Source: Candidatus Altimarinota bacterium (lineage in GTDB: Bacteria > Patescibacteriota > Gracilibacteria > Absconditabacterales > Absconditicoccaceae). From it: a DNA stretch of 19,870 bases. Location of the stretch: positions 1 to 19,870 of the forward strand of contig JAMOTU010000205.1 in the NCBI GenBank assembly GCA_027062165.1, written 5' to 3'. This document shows, piece by piece, positions 8,024 through 18,275 of this stretch. Positions within the stretch are counted from its first letter, which is position 1. Every line of letters starts with the position of its first letter. A program made the translations under genes and the position numbers. Under the pieces are notes generated by a model. The model saw nothing but the letters and a program-made list of their open reading frames with translations. It did no database searches and was not told where the DNA came from.

Positions 8024-9090
8024 AACTCTTCTATTATTTTTTTTAATTTATTTTTAAAAATTGTTTGTGAATAGTTTTTTTCATAATTATTTAGACATTG
8101 TTGTGATTTCTCCAAATAAAAACCTTTATCTTTAAATAATCTTTCTATATCAGATAGGTTATCAAAAAATACACCACATCCTTTTTCTATCTTTTCTTTA
8201 GTCGGAATTCTATAATTACCTATAAAAGGAATACCCATAGCCATATAATCGATATCCTTATTAGCTTCTTGAGTTGCATAACTATAATGTATATCTTTAA
8301 TTAGACTAAAACCTATTAATCTATATAATTTAAATAGTTTTTCTAATTCCTCTTGCAATTTAAAGCTAGACAATCTATTTTTATGAAAAATTAATCCTTC
8401 TTTTTTTAATTTATTAAATTTTCTTTTTAAATCTTCACTTAATTGTACTTCCCCATAAATAAAAGTCTTAATTTTATATTTATATGTAAATTCTAATATT
8501 TCTTTAGCTCCTTTAGCTTCATTAAAAAGACCTAAATATAAAAATGCTACATTATTTAAATAATAATTTATTTTAAATTTATTTTCAAAAGGAGAAGCAT
8601 AAAAAATTATCTCAGACTTTAATGGTAAAAAATATTCTTTCAAAGCTTTTGAGTTTACTATTATTCTATCTACAAATATAGATGAAACTTTTTTTTCTAA
8701 ATATTTAAAGAAACTCTTTAAAAAAGCAAAACTTTTTATAAAAGAAAATCTCTTATTTAAGTTATAAAAATATAATTCAACATTATTATCTAAAGTTTCA
8801 TATATAACCTTTTTTTTATAAAGTTTCCCTATAATTGCAATAGGTAAATATTGTAAATCAGTTATATACACTATCTCGCCTGAAAAATTTTTAATATATT
8901 TAATTGATTTAAAAAAAGCTACTAAATTAAAAAAACCTAAAGTAATATAATTTATCTTGTTTATTTTAGAGTTTTTAGTAAGATTTTTAACTTCAATGTT
9001 ATTGTTTATTTTTAAAAAACTTAAAATCATCTCTACACGCGGATGAATAGGATCTAAACTCATAGGCGTTAATAGTAATATTCTTTTCAA
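8020..9090 (-). CDS. GT-B (GT4-like) glycosyltransferase
   Basis: A glycosyltransferase-like protein of 356 residues. The N-terminal half carries an acceptor-side pattern (LLLTPMSLDPIHPRVE, then IVYITDLQYLPIAI and KKVIYETLDNN). DRIIVNSKALKEYF at about 141 is the usual bridge to the second domain, and residues about 180-340 hold FLYLGLFNEAKGAKEILEF and a donor-site-like DYMAMGIPFIGNYRIPTKE with KGCGVFFD. The usual E-x7-E is replaced by a weaker DYMAMG region, so the family is assigned less firmly than for the GT4 gene at 2917-4215. It starts with TTG at 9090, with GGAG seven bases upstream inside the flippase stop region, and overlaps the next gene by 4 bases. Specificity is unknown. Confidence 0.78.
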   Translation of the reverse strand: MKRILLLTPMSLDPIHPRVEMILSFLKINNNIEVKNLTKNSKINKINYITLGFFNLVAFFKSIKYIKNFSGEIVYITDLQYLPIAIIGKLYKKKVIYETLDNNVELYFYNLNKRFSFIKSFAFLKSFFKYLEKKVSSIFVDRIIVNSKALKEYFLPLKSEIIFYASPFENKFKINYYLNNVAFLYLGLFNEAKGAKEILEFTYKYKIKTFIYGEVQLSEDLKRKFNKLKKEGLIFHKNRLSSFKLQEELEKLFKLYRLIGFSLIKDIHYSYATQEANKDIDYMAMGIPFIGNYRIPTKEKIEKGCGVFFDNLSDIERLFKDKGFYLEKSQQCLNNYEKNYSQTIFKNKLKKIIEEL

Positions 9091-9091
9091 T

Positions 9092-10417
9092 TTAATCTCC
9101 TAACATAAAAATATACCAATAAATAAAACTAGATAACAATATCCATATTATATGTATAAAAGTTATTTTAAATCTATTTATTAAAAAATATATCTGAATA
9201 TTTAAAAAAAACAATGATATAATAGAATCAATAAAAATGAAAAAAAATAAAAATTCCATTATAAATAACTCCTTAAATACAATAAAATAAAACAAAAAAA
9301 ATAATAATTTGATTAAATGTAAAAGAAAAGAAACCTCTTGTTTTTCTATAATTTTTAACACATAAGAATACGGTGATATTAAAAACGTTATATAAGCAGA
9401 TAAAGAAACTATGATTATATACTTATGCAATATACTCCACTCATTACCAAAAATAAAAGGTACATAATATGAAGACAAAAATATAATTAAAAAAAATGGT
9501 ATAAAAGAAAGTTTAAATATCTTAATACTTAATTGATTAGCTTCATTATAAATATCTTCTTTTGATAATTTAGAAATTTTTTCAAAAAACACATTAGAAA
9601 TAGATATTCTAATAAAGCTCAAAGGGATTTGAACTAACTTTTCTGCAAAAAAATATTGTCCAACTACACTACTATTATAAAACTTTTGTAAAAATACAAT
9701 AATTGTTCTATTATAAATAATATAAATTAAAGCAACAAATGTATCAATTAATAGAAATTTTTTATATCTTTTTCCTAAAGCAATCATTTTCAGTTTTTTA
9801 ATTTTACTCAATAAATTCAACCTTTTAATATTTAAAAATAACTTCGTATTCGAAATTATCTGAGAAAAAATCTGCCCACTTATCAGTCCAAAAGCTCCAA
9901 CTTTTAAAAATCCAAGACTTAGTTGAACTATTGCCATACCGATAGATTTATAAATATTCGCTTTTGCTAAATCTTTATAGAATTTTTTTCTATTATTAAA
10001 ATAATTTAGTAAATTAAATAGCCCCATTAAAAATACACTAACAGGCACTAAGTAAAGCCAAGGGGAAATTTCTTTGTTATTTAATAAATTTACAATATTA
10101 TCATGAAAGATTATAACTACAAAAAGTAAAAACAAAGATAAAACTACATTTATAATAAATCCAAGTGCCATTATATTTATAGCATCTTCATCTTTTCTTG
10201 GAAGCATTATAGCCAGCTCATATCTACCATTTGCAATACTTCCAAAAATCGAAGTAATAGCCATAAAAAGAGCAAACACCCCAAAATCCTCCGGAGTATA
10301 AAGCCTTGTAAGAATAGGACTAATTGCAATAGGTATTGCTTGCGCAATAGTTGTTCCTGTCATTAAAGTCAATACATTTTTTGCAAATTCACTTTTTGGT
10401 TTTAGTTTATTGAGCAA
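9092..10417 (-). CDS. Wzx-type oligosaccharide flippase (MOP/PST superfamily)
   Basis: An integral membrane protein of 441 residues, with long hydrophobic stretches spaced as in 12- to 14-helix lipid-linked oligosaccharide flippases. The N-terminus FAKNVLTLMTGTTIAQAIPI and then SPILTRLYTPEDFGVFALF is the classic start of the polysaccharide biosynthesis (PST) family. NGRYELAIMLPRKDEDA follows the second helix pair, as in Wzx proteins. It would move the undecaprenyl-linked repeat or glycan across the inner membrane. It begins with TTG at 10417 and overlaps the fusion gene stop by 11 bases, so it is translationally coupled. No ABC-type PglK flippase is present in the window, which makes this the likely partner for the lipid-linked glycan, although PglK could be encoded elsewhere. 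Confidence 0.9.
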   Translation of the reverse strand: MLNKLKPKSEFAKNVLTLMTGTTIAQAIPIAISPILTRLYTPEDFGVFALFMAITSIFGSIANGRYELAIMLPRKDEDAINIMALGFIINVVLSLFLLFVVIIFHDNIVNLLNNKEISPWLYLVPVSVFLMGLFNLLNYFNNRKKFYKDLAKANIYKSIGMAIVQLSLGFLKVGAFGLISGQIFSQIISNTKLFLNIKRLNLLSKIKKLKMIALGKRYKKFLLIDTFVALIYIIYNRTIIVFLQKFYNSSVVGQYFFAEKLVQIPLSFIRISISNVFFEKISKLSKEDIYNEANQLSIKIFKLSFIPFFLIIFLSSYYVPFIFGNEWSILHKYIIIVSLSAYITFLISPYSYVLKIIEKQEVSFLLHLIKLLFFLFYFIVFKELFIMEFLFFFIFIDSIISLFFLNIQIYFLINRFKITFIHIIWILLSSFIYWYIFMLGD

Positions 10418-11939
10418 ATTTTTCTACCTTTTTTACTATATACTCAATCTCTTCATTACTCAAATACGGATTCATAGGAAGACTCATAATTCCTTTACTT
10501 ACCTTCTCAGCCACAGGAAAATCTCCTTTTTTATATCCAAGATATTTAAAACACTCTTGCATATGAAGAGGCATTGGATAATGAACAGCTATTGGAATTC
10601 CTGCTTCTTTTAATTTTTCTTGAACTTTATCTCTTTTTTTTACCCTTATACTATATTGAGCCCATGCACTTGTTCTATCAGGTTTTACAGTAGGTTTAAC
10701 AATATTCCCCGAAAGTTTTTCATTATATTTTTCAGCTACTTCTTGTCTTAATTTTAAGTCTTTTTCATAATATTTAAGTTTAACAAGTAATATTGCAGCC
10801 TGAATAGTATCAAGCCTAGCACCAAGTCCAATATATTTATAATGGTATCTTTTATTTTGTCCATGTACTCTTAACATTTTCATTTTTTCGGCCAATTCAT
10901 CATTATTTGTAAGCACTGCTCCCCCATCTCCATAACATCCAAGAGGTTTTGCCGGAAAAAAACTCGTGGTATAGATATCACAATAGTGAACTTCTGTTTT
11001 ACCTTTATAAGTCGCTCCAAAAGATTGTGCTCCATCTACAATATGAAAAAGATTATATTTTTTAGCAATTTTATTTATTTCATCCAAGTCACTTGGCTGT
11101 CCGTAAAGACTAACTGATATTATTCCTTTTGTTTTAGGAGTTATTTTTTCTTCTATTTTTTTAGGGTCAATATTGTAAGTTGATTCATCAATATCCACAA
11201 AAACAGGTTTTGCTTTTAGCAATGCTATCGTCTCAGCCGTTGCAATAAAAGTAAATGGAGTCGTAATTATCTCATCTCCCGGTTTTATATCTAATGCCAT
11301 CATAGCAAGAAGCAGGGCATCAGTTCCGCTAGAACAGGTTATTACATTTTTAGACCCCGTAAATTCACAAAGTTTCTCTTCTAATTCACTTATTTCAGGT
11401 CCCATAATATATTTGCCGTGATTTAAAACTTTATCTGTTGCTTTTTCTATTTCGCTTTGATACAAAAAATATTGCTTTTTAAGATTTGCAAAATCTATAT
11501 CTGTTTCGTTTTTTTCAACCTTTTTTAAAAACTTTTTTGGAGAAATTGTAATATCTGGATACTTTTGAAGTAATTTTTCATCTCTTGTTAAAATTAAAGC
11601 ATCAATTGCTTTTGCGCTTGCTATTATTTGAGAATCTTCAATATCATTAAAATCAATTTCAATATACGATGGAGTCTTGGCTATTTTGAAAAACGAAATA
11701 ATTTCTTTTATAAAATTATGAACAATTTCTAATTTTTGCTTTCTATTTAAATCTTTTCTAACTTTTGAAATATCTCCATATTTGATAAATTCAAAATTAT
11801 CTAAACTAGAAGAAGAGATAAAAGCAAACTCTTTATTTTTTAAAAAATCAAATGCCTTTATTGATTCAGGATATTTTTCTCTTCTATCATATTCATAATA
11901 ATCAAGCAAAATATTCAAATCAATTAGAATATTTCTCAT
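10407..11939 (-). CDS. wbpE: Fusion of a PIN-domain (VapC-like) protein to WbpE-type aminotransferase
   Basis: A single uninterrupted frame of 510 residues from ATG at 11939 (GGGAG lies seven bases upstream; a further 14 upstream codons are open but lack a good ribosome site). Residues 1-139 form a PIN domain: ILIDLNILLDYY with Asp7, Glu50 in SLDNFEF, Asp102 in EDSQIIASAKAIDALIL, and Asp120 in TRDEKLL, which gives the four acidic sites of a VapC-like nuclease, ending SPKKFLK. From about residue 148 (DFANLKKQY) to the end is a full PLP aminotransferase of the DegT/DnrJ family, closest to WbpE: CSSGTDALLLAMMAL, VSLYGQP, DGAQSFGA and PLP-lysine motif FFPAKPLGCYGDGG (Lys331). WbpE makes the 3-amino uronic sugar nucleotide. 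It overlaps the antitoxin-like gene by 20 bases. I see no good internal start for the aminotransferase part alone. Confidence 0.9.
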   Translation of the reverse strand: MRNILIDLNILLDYYEYDRREKYPESIKAFDFLKNKEFAFISSSSLDNFEFIKYGDISKVRKDLNRKQKLEIVHNFIKEIISFFKIAKTPSYIEIDFNDIEDSQIIASAKAIDALILTRDEKLLQKYPDITISPKKFLKKVEKNETDIDFANLKKQYFLYQSEIEKATDKVLNHGKYIMGPEISELEEKLCEFTGSKNVITCSSGTDALLLAMMALDIKPGDEIITTPFTFIATAETIALLKAKPVFVDIDESTYNIDPKKIEEKITPKTKGIISVSLYGQPSDLDEINKIAKKYNLFHIVDGAQSFGATYKGKTEVHYCDIYTTSFFPAKPLGCYGDGGAVLTNNDELAEKMKMLRVHGQNKRYHYKYIGLGARLDTIQAAILLVKLKYYEKDLKLRQEVAEKYNEKLSGNIVKPTVKPDRTSAWAQYSIRVKKRDKVQEKLKEAGIPIAVHYPMPLHMQECFKYLGYKKGDFPVAEKVSKGIMSLPMNPYLSNEEIEYIVKKVEKFAQ

Positions 11940-12138
11940 TATAAAACTCCCAAGCCGCTTCATATAAATATTCATCATCATCTCTATTTGCAGAGTGCGT
12001 ATTCATTCCTATTTCTCTCCAATTATCTAATTCATTTTGTTTACTAATAATTCTAACTCCCTCATCCTTAAATACTTCTAAAATTTTAATTATTTTACTT
12101 GCCAATTTTTCGTTAGGTATTTCAATAGATACTCGCAT
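11920..12138 (-). CDS. Small antitoxin-like protein upstream of the PIN domain
   Basis: A protein of 72 residues. The basic/hydrophobic N-terminus MRVSIEIPNEKLASKII and central amphipathic part (KILEVFKDEGVRIIS) resemble small antitoxins. The acidic, aromatic C-terminus (DDDEYLYEAAWEFYNEK) is the kind of tail that wraps a toxin. I do not recognise a named family. The inference rests mainly on size, order and 20-base overlap with the PIN start, the standard arrangement of antitoxin-toxin pairs. It begins directly after the wbpD TAA, with a strong AAGGAG site inside the wbpD end. It is not a sugar enzyme and interrupts the normal wbpD-wbpE order. Confidence 0.65.
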   Translation of the reverse strand: MRVSIEIPNEKLASKIIKILEVFKDEGVRIISKQNELDNWREIGMNTHSANRDDDEYLYEAAWEFYNEKYSN

Positions 12139-14940
<2,802 letters not shown>

Positions 14941-14954
14941 AAAACACCTTTTTT

Positions 14955-14972
14955 TTGATATTATAACAATAA
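14955..14972 (-). promoter_or_regulatory. Possible promoter of the wbpA operon in the 44-base divergent gap
   Basis: On the minus strand TGTTATAAT (consensus -10 at 14960-14965, with a TG-like extension) lies about 20 bases before the wbpA start. No convincing -35 is visible; it would fall inside the first codons of the divergent wzz-like gene. The same AT-rich patch could serve the rightward gene (TATTAT on the plus strand). If used, the leaders on both sides would be very short. Confidence 0.35.
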
Positions 14973-14984
14973 AAAAGGCAATAA

Positions 14985-15809
14985 ATGGAGAAAAAAGAAC
15001 CTCAATTAATACCAGTTCAATATGTTCCAATTTGCGAGGAAGAAGAAATAGATTTAAAAGAAATAATTAAAACCATTTTAAAATATAAAAAGTTTATTGT
15101 AATTTTTACTTTCACCATTACGCTACTTACAACAATCTACGTTTATCTTCAAAAGCCTATTTATAAAATAACGGCAAACGTTGAAGTTGGATATTATAAT
15201 TTAATTACAAACAACAGAAAATATTATTTTTTAGACCCTAATTACGTGGTTACTTACTTTAACAGCAAATATACACAAAAAAATAAATATCCACAAGCAA
15301 AAGCAAATCTAAAAAAAGTTCCAAATATTATAGAAATAAATATATTTAATTATTCAAACAAAGAAGCCATCAATAATTTACAATTAATACTAAAAGATAT
15401 TCACTCTCAAGAAAATAAAAAAATACAAAATTTCATTTCATTTAAAAAACAAGAAATCAAGATTTTAAACAATCAAATAAACACTATATATAAACAAATT
15501 AAATTTCTAAAATCACAACTAAATCTAACAAAAGATTCTCAAATTTACCAAATCCTACTTAATACCATTTCAAATTATTTAACTCAAATACAAAACCTAA
15601 AACTTAAAATAATTCAACTAAAATCTCAAATATCTCCTACCTACATTACAAAAACTCATGTAATTGGAAACATCAAAAAACAAGACAAACCTATAAAACC
15701 TAAAAGAAAATTAATAATAACGGTAGCTTTCATTACTTCATTAATACTAAGCATATTTTTAATATTCTTTATCGAATTTATAAAAAGCCTAAAAGAAGAA
15801 AAGGAATAA
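14985..15809 (+). CDS. Wzz-like chain-length determinant protein
   Basis: An inner-membrane protein of 274 residues with Wzz topology: a cytosolic N-terminus with an acidic [19 protein letters not shown] segment (18-36), first membrane helix at about 37-55, a periplasmic domain with a long coiled-coil-prone stretch (about 135-220, many Gln/Lys/Leu repeats), and a proline-containing KPIKPKRK just before the second helix at about 241-262. Wzz proteins set O-antigen or capsule polymer length. AAAAGG lies about six bases before ATG. It is divergently transcribed from wbpA with a 44-base gap. Just after its TAA comes the relic of a sugar-transferase start, so it was originally coupled to that gene. 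Confidence 0.85.
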   Translation: MEKKEPQLIPVQYVPICEEEEIDLKEIIKTILKYKKFIVIFTFTITLLTTIYVYLQKPIYKITANVEVGYYNLITNNRKYYFLDPNYVVTYFNSKYTQKNKYPQAKANLKKVPNIIEINIFNYSNKEAINNLQLILKDIHSQENKKIQNFISFKKQEIKILNNQINTIYKQIKFLKSQLNLTKDSQIYQILLNTISNYLTQIQNLKLKIIQLKSQISPTYITKTHVIGNIKKQDKPIKPKRKLIITVAFITSLILSIFLIFFIEFIKSLKEEKE

Positions 15810-15810
15810 T

Positions 15811-15835
15811 TTGCTAGTAATTGGAAAAAAATATA
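15811..15835 (+). pseudogene. Relic start of a sugar-transferase gene, interrupted by the IS3 element
   Basis: TTG at 15811, one base after the wzz-like stop and with AAGGA just upstream, reads MLVIGKKY before the IS3 end. The intact sugar-transferase gene 2.4 kb downstream begins MLVIGNKY, also from TTG. Without the IS and one TATA duplication, the relic continues about 13 more codons and stops shortly before the present start. Two diverged copies of the same 5' end therefore flank or lie next to the insertion. Confidence 0.7.
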
Positions 15836-15895
15836 ATGCCCCAAAAGATTTAGAGAAAAAATAAGCTAAAATACTTTCAAAGAAAAGGGCGAAAA

Positions 15896-16126
15896 ATGAA
15901 AAAGACATACAGTGCAGAATTTAAAACAAAGGTAGTATTAGAAGTATTAAGAAAAGAGGATAGTTTATCAAACATAGCGAGCAAATATGGAATAACAGTT
16001 CAAACATTAAGAAAATGGAAAAAGCAGTTTTTAGAAAATGCGAGTTTGACATTTGATTTAGGAAATGGGACAAAAGAATATAAAGAAAAAATTGAAAGGT
16101 TAAAAAAGAGAGCGAGGAATTGGTAA
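15896..16126 (+). CDS. IS3-family OrfA
   Basis: A protein of 76 residues. YSAEFKTKVVLEVLRKEDSL then SNIASKYGITVQTLRKWKKQF is the helix-turn-helix of IS3 OrfA, followed by the start of the coiled coil (YKEKIERLKK). The frame ends right after an A6G slippery stretch (16102-16108). In the -1 frame the coiled coil continues as ESEELVKTLGKTMIKRD and then meets TAG where family members have Trp, so a frameshifted OrfAB would still be truncated. Either this is the normal programmed -1 site or a one-base loss; the sequence alone does not decide it. The start has a GGGCG-like weak ribosome site. Confidence 0.8.
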   Translation: MKKTYSAEFKTKVVLEVLRKEDSLSNIASKYGITVQTLRKWKKQFLENASLTFDLGNGTKEYKEKIERLKKRARNW

Positions 16127-16178
16127 AAACCCTTGGGAAGACTATGATAAAGAGGGACTAGGCTGTGAGAAAACTAAA

Positions 16179-16224
16179 AAGCTTGAACTTATCAAATAAA
16201 AAAAGCCTCATAGAGTTCAAGCTT
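16179..16224 (+). other. Inverted repeat (11-base arms) in the IS3 orfA/orfB junction
   Basis: AAGCTTGAACT at 16179-16189 and its exact complement AGTTCAAGCTT at 16214-16224 enclose a 24-base AT-rich loop that contains an A7 run followed by GCC. IS3 elements often carry structures near the frameshift region. Here the obvious slippery site is about 70 bases upstream, so a role is uncertain. It could also be an incidental feature of the element. Confidence 0.5.
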
Positions 16225-16254
16225 AAAAATTTATCAGTAATAAGGCAATGTAAA

Positions 16255-17363
16255 TTAATAAACTGATGTTACGCACTTTATGCTAAAATAGCAAATATGA
16301 GAAGGATAGATAAAGAGAGATTAATTGATATATACACAGATTATTTAATAAGTGTGCAAGGGCAAGCTAGAGCTACAGGATTAAGTAGAATAATAGATGA
16401 GTTAAGTCATGAGCAGATAACAAGATTTTTATCAAATAATGAATTTAATTCAAAAACTTTATGGCTTAATGTTAAGAGGATGGTTAGAGAGATAGAAGAT
16501 AAGGGAGGGGTTATAGTATTTGATGATACAATAGTAAAGAAAAGTTGTAGTAAAGAGAATGATATTATATGTTGGCATTATGATCATTCAAAAGGGAGGC
16601 ATATAAAAGGGGTAAATATTTTAAGTTGTTTATATATAAATAGTGCTGGAATTTCAATACCAGTAAATTTTGAGATTGTAAAAAAAGATATAAAATATTG
16701 TGATATAAAAACAAAAAAAGAGAAGAGAAAATCATTGAAAACAAAGAATGAAATGTTAAGAGAGATGTTTATAAGAAGTATTCAAAATCATATAAAGTTT
16801 AAATATGTATTAATGGATAGCTGGTTTTCATCAAAGGAAAATTTAGAATTAATAACAAAAAAGAAAAAACATTTCATATGTGCAATAAAAAGTAATAGGC
16901 TATTTGCTTTAAGCAAAAAAGAAAAATTACAAGGTAAATTTCAAAGGGTAGATAGTATTGCAGATATAGATAAAAAACCAATATTAGGTTATATAAAAGG
17001 ATTTAGTAAACCTATCCTTTTATATAAACAAGTCTTTAAAAACAAAGACGGAAGTAAGGGTGCAATTTATCTTATCTGTAGTGATACTACTCTTGATGAA
17101 GATAAAATACAAACAATCTATCAAAAAAGATGGAAAATTGAAGAGTATCACAAATCAATTAAACAAAATACAGCTGTAGGAAAATCTCCTACAAAAATAG
17201 TTAAAACTCAATCAAACCATATATTTTTATCAATTCTTGCTTTTTTCAAACTTGAAACTTTAAAAATCAAACACGCTTTAAAAGCCAAATTATGGATTAA
17301 GGCTAATATGATAGCCTTTAAGGAGTTGCAAAAATTGAAATGTGCGTAACATCAGTTAGTAAA
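16255..17363 (+). mobile_element. IS4-superfamily insertion sequence nested in the IS3 element
   Basis: Perfect 14-base terminal inverted repeats (CTGATGTTACGCAC at 16263-16276; its complement at 17342-17355) bound a 1093-base element with one transposase gene. The flanks are TTAATAAA (16255-16262) and TTAGTAAA (17356-17363), an 8-base target duplication with one later change. Deleting the element and one duplicate restores the IS3 OrfB frame exactly (RQCKLI joined to KLNRSNLYYKP), which proves insertion into the older IS. The transposase frame is intact, so this element may still be mobile. Confidence 0.92.
16297..17349 (+). CDS. IS4-superfamily DDE transposase, intact
   Basis: A protein of 350 residues. 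The catalytic triad is visible: Asp in VIVFDDT (about 76), Asp174 in YVLMDSWFSS, and Glu282 in the exact YREK signature, Tyr275-x2-Arg278-x3-Glu282-x6-Lys289 (IYQKRWKIEEYHKSIKQ). The N-terminal about 65 residues (LSRIIDELSHEQITRFL) form the DNA-binding part. Its stop lies inside the right terminal repeat. I leave the family at IS4 superfamily; the 8-base target duplication and short terminal repeats do not settle IS4 against IS701 or related groups. It cuts and pastes the enclosing element. Confidence 0.88.
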   Translation: MRRIDKERLIDIYTDYLISVQGQARATGLSRIIDELSHEQITRFLSNNEFNSKTLWLNVKRMVREIEDKGGVIVFDDTIVKKSCSKENDIICWHYDHSKGRHIKGVNILSCLYINSAGISIPVNFEIVKKDIKYCDIKTKKEKRKSLKTKNEMLREMFIRSIQNHIKFKYVLMDSWFSSKENLELITKKKKHFICAIKSNRLFALSKKEKLQGKFQRVDSIADIDKKPILGYIKGFSKPILLYKQVFKNKDGSKGAIYLICSDTTLDEDKIQTIYQKRWKIEEYHKSIKQNTAVGKSPTKIVKTQSNHIFLSILAFFKLETLKIKHALKAKLWIKANMIAFKELQKLKCA

Positions 17364-17764
17364 GTTAAATCGTTCAAATTTGTATTATAAACCAATACCA
17401 ATGAAAGAACATGATATAAAGCTTATGAGAAGAATAGATGAGATATATTCTGAAATATCAGTTTATGGATATAGAAGGATACATCAACAGCTTAAAGCCG
17501 AAGGATTTAAAATAGGACACAATAAAGTACACAAACTTATGAGATTAATAAATATTGCTGGTTTAAGACCAAACAAAAAAGAAAGAAATCAGTCTCAAAA
17601 GAGATAATATTAACGTTTATCCTTATTTATTAAACGATACGGATATAAACAGACCAAATCAGGTATGGAGCGAGATATCACACATATTCTGGTTAAAAAG
17701 GGATATATGTATTTTTGTGTAGTAATGGATTGGTACTCTAAATCAGTCTTTGCCTGGAACATAT

Positions 17765-17812
17765 CATCCGAGGAACGAAGTGACGACAATTCCGCAGGAA
17801 CGAGGACAGATA
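17765..17812 (+). repeat. GC-rich about 45-base insert inside the IS3 OrfB relic
   Basis: A block unlike its AT-rich surroundings, containing an internal near-direct repeat (TCCGAGGAACGA and TCCGCAGGAACGA, starting at 17767 and 17791). It adds about 15 residues (SEERSDDNSAGTRTD) between AWNIS and TMDTN, where IS3 transposases have no insertion. The GAGGAACGAAGTGACGA core is of a type I recall as dispersed short repeats in many bacterial genomes. It keeps the frame open. Confidence 0.6.
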
Positions 17813-18275
17813 CGATGGATACAAATTTAGTGTTAAGCACAACACAAGAAGCAATAAATAGATTTGGCAAGCCTGAGATATTTAACTCAGACCAGAGAAG
17901 TCAGTATACTTCAAAAAAACATACCGACTATCTCAAAAATAATGGTATAAAAATCTCAATGAATTCAAAAAGGTAGAGCCATTGACAATATTGTAATTGA
18001 GAGATTTTTTAGAACATTAAAATATGAGGAAATTTATATTAAGGAGTATGAAAATGTCAAAGAATTAAAAAGGTATAAAAAACTTTATTGATTTTTATAA
18101 TAACAAAAGATTTCATTCATCACTTGGGTATGAGAAACCTATGAATGTTTATAAGAAAATGTTACATAAAGGAGCTTAAAAAATGGAAACTAAAATTTTT
18201 AAATTATTGTCTTGACATTTAGGGGCATTATACCTTTTTTTGGATAAAATTCTATCAAAAATCAAAAGGTTCTGA

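Larger units (their letters stand above)
16108..18179 (+). pseudogene. IS3-family OrfB (DDE integrase), multiply broken
   Basis: It is readable only across several frames. The pieces are: AVRKLKSLNLSNKKSL to RQCKLI before the nested IS; LNRSNLYYKPIPMKEHD to HKLMRLINIAGLRPNKKER (from 17365); DNINVYPYLLNDTDINRPNQVW; DITHILVKKGYMYFCVVMDWYSKSVFAWNIS (17665 on, with the first catalytic Asp); FGKPEIFNSDQRSQYTSKK (second Asp; the family Gly is Arg); RAIDNIVIERFFRTLKYEEIY (catalytic Glu); and NFIDFYNNKRFHSSLGYEKPM to the stop at 18179. There are frame breaks near 17603, 17660, 17968 and 18070, plus TAG near 16159. It is clearly dead and encodes no functional transposase. Confidence 0.85.
15832..18232 (+). 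mobile_element. Decayed IS3-family insertion sequence carrying a nested IS
   Basis: The ends are inverted: ATGCCCC at 15836-15842 and GGGGCAT at 18222-18228, with TATA directly outside both ends (15832-15835 and 18229-18232), giving a 4-base target duplication. TATA is palindromic, so the exact border is uncertain by a few bases. Inside are OrfA and a broken OrfB with the typical IS3 integrase domain. Removing the nested element (1101 bases with one target copy) leaves about 1.29 kb, normal for IS3 plus a small in-frame insert. Several frameshifts and a nonsense codon make it inactive. It separates the wzz-like gene from the sugar transferase. Confidence 0.85.

Noticed and set aside
11940..11981. 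The upstream 14 codons (MMMNIYMKRLGSFI) as the start of the fusion protein
   Set aside because: The PIN fold begins at MRNILIDLN, which has GGGAG at proper spacing and the 20-base overlap usual for antitoxin-toxin pairs.
14941..15030. 30-codon N-terminal extension of wbpA
   Set aside because: The extension overlaps the divergent wzz-like start, is unlike the family, and the ATG at 14940 starts the canonical NAD-binding strand.
17610..17870. 86-residue leftward open frame inside the IS3 OrfB region
   Set aside because: It is antisense to the transposase relic, and its length comes mostly from the GC-rich insert. No family features are visible.
18212..18250. TTGACA at 18212-18217 in the IS3 right end as an outward promoter for the sugar transferase
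   Set aside because: The only -10-like TAAAAT is 27 bases away and the bases at the right spacing are poly-T. It is not a convincing promoter.
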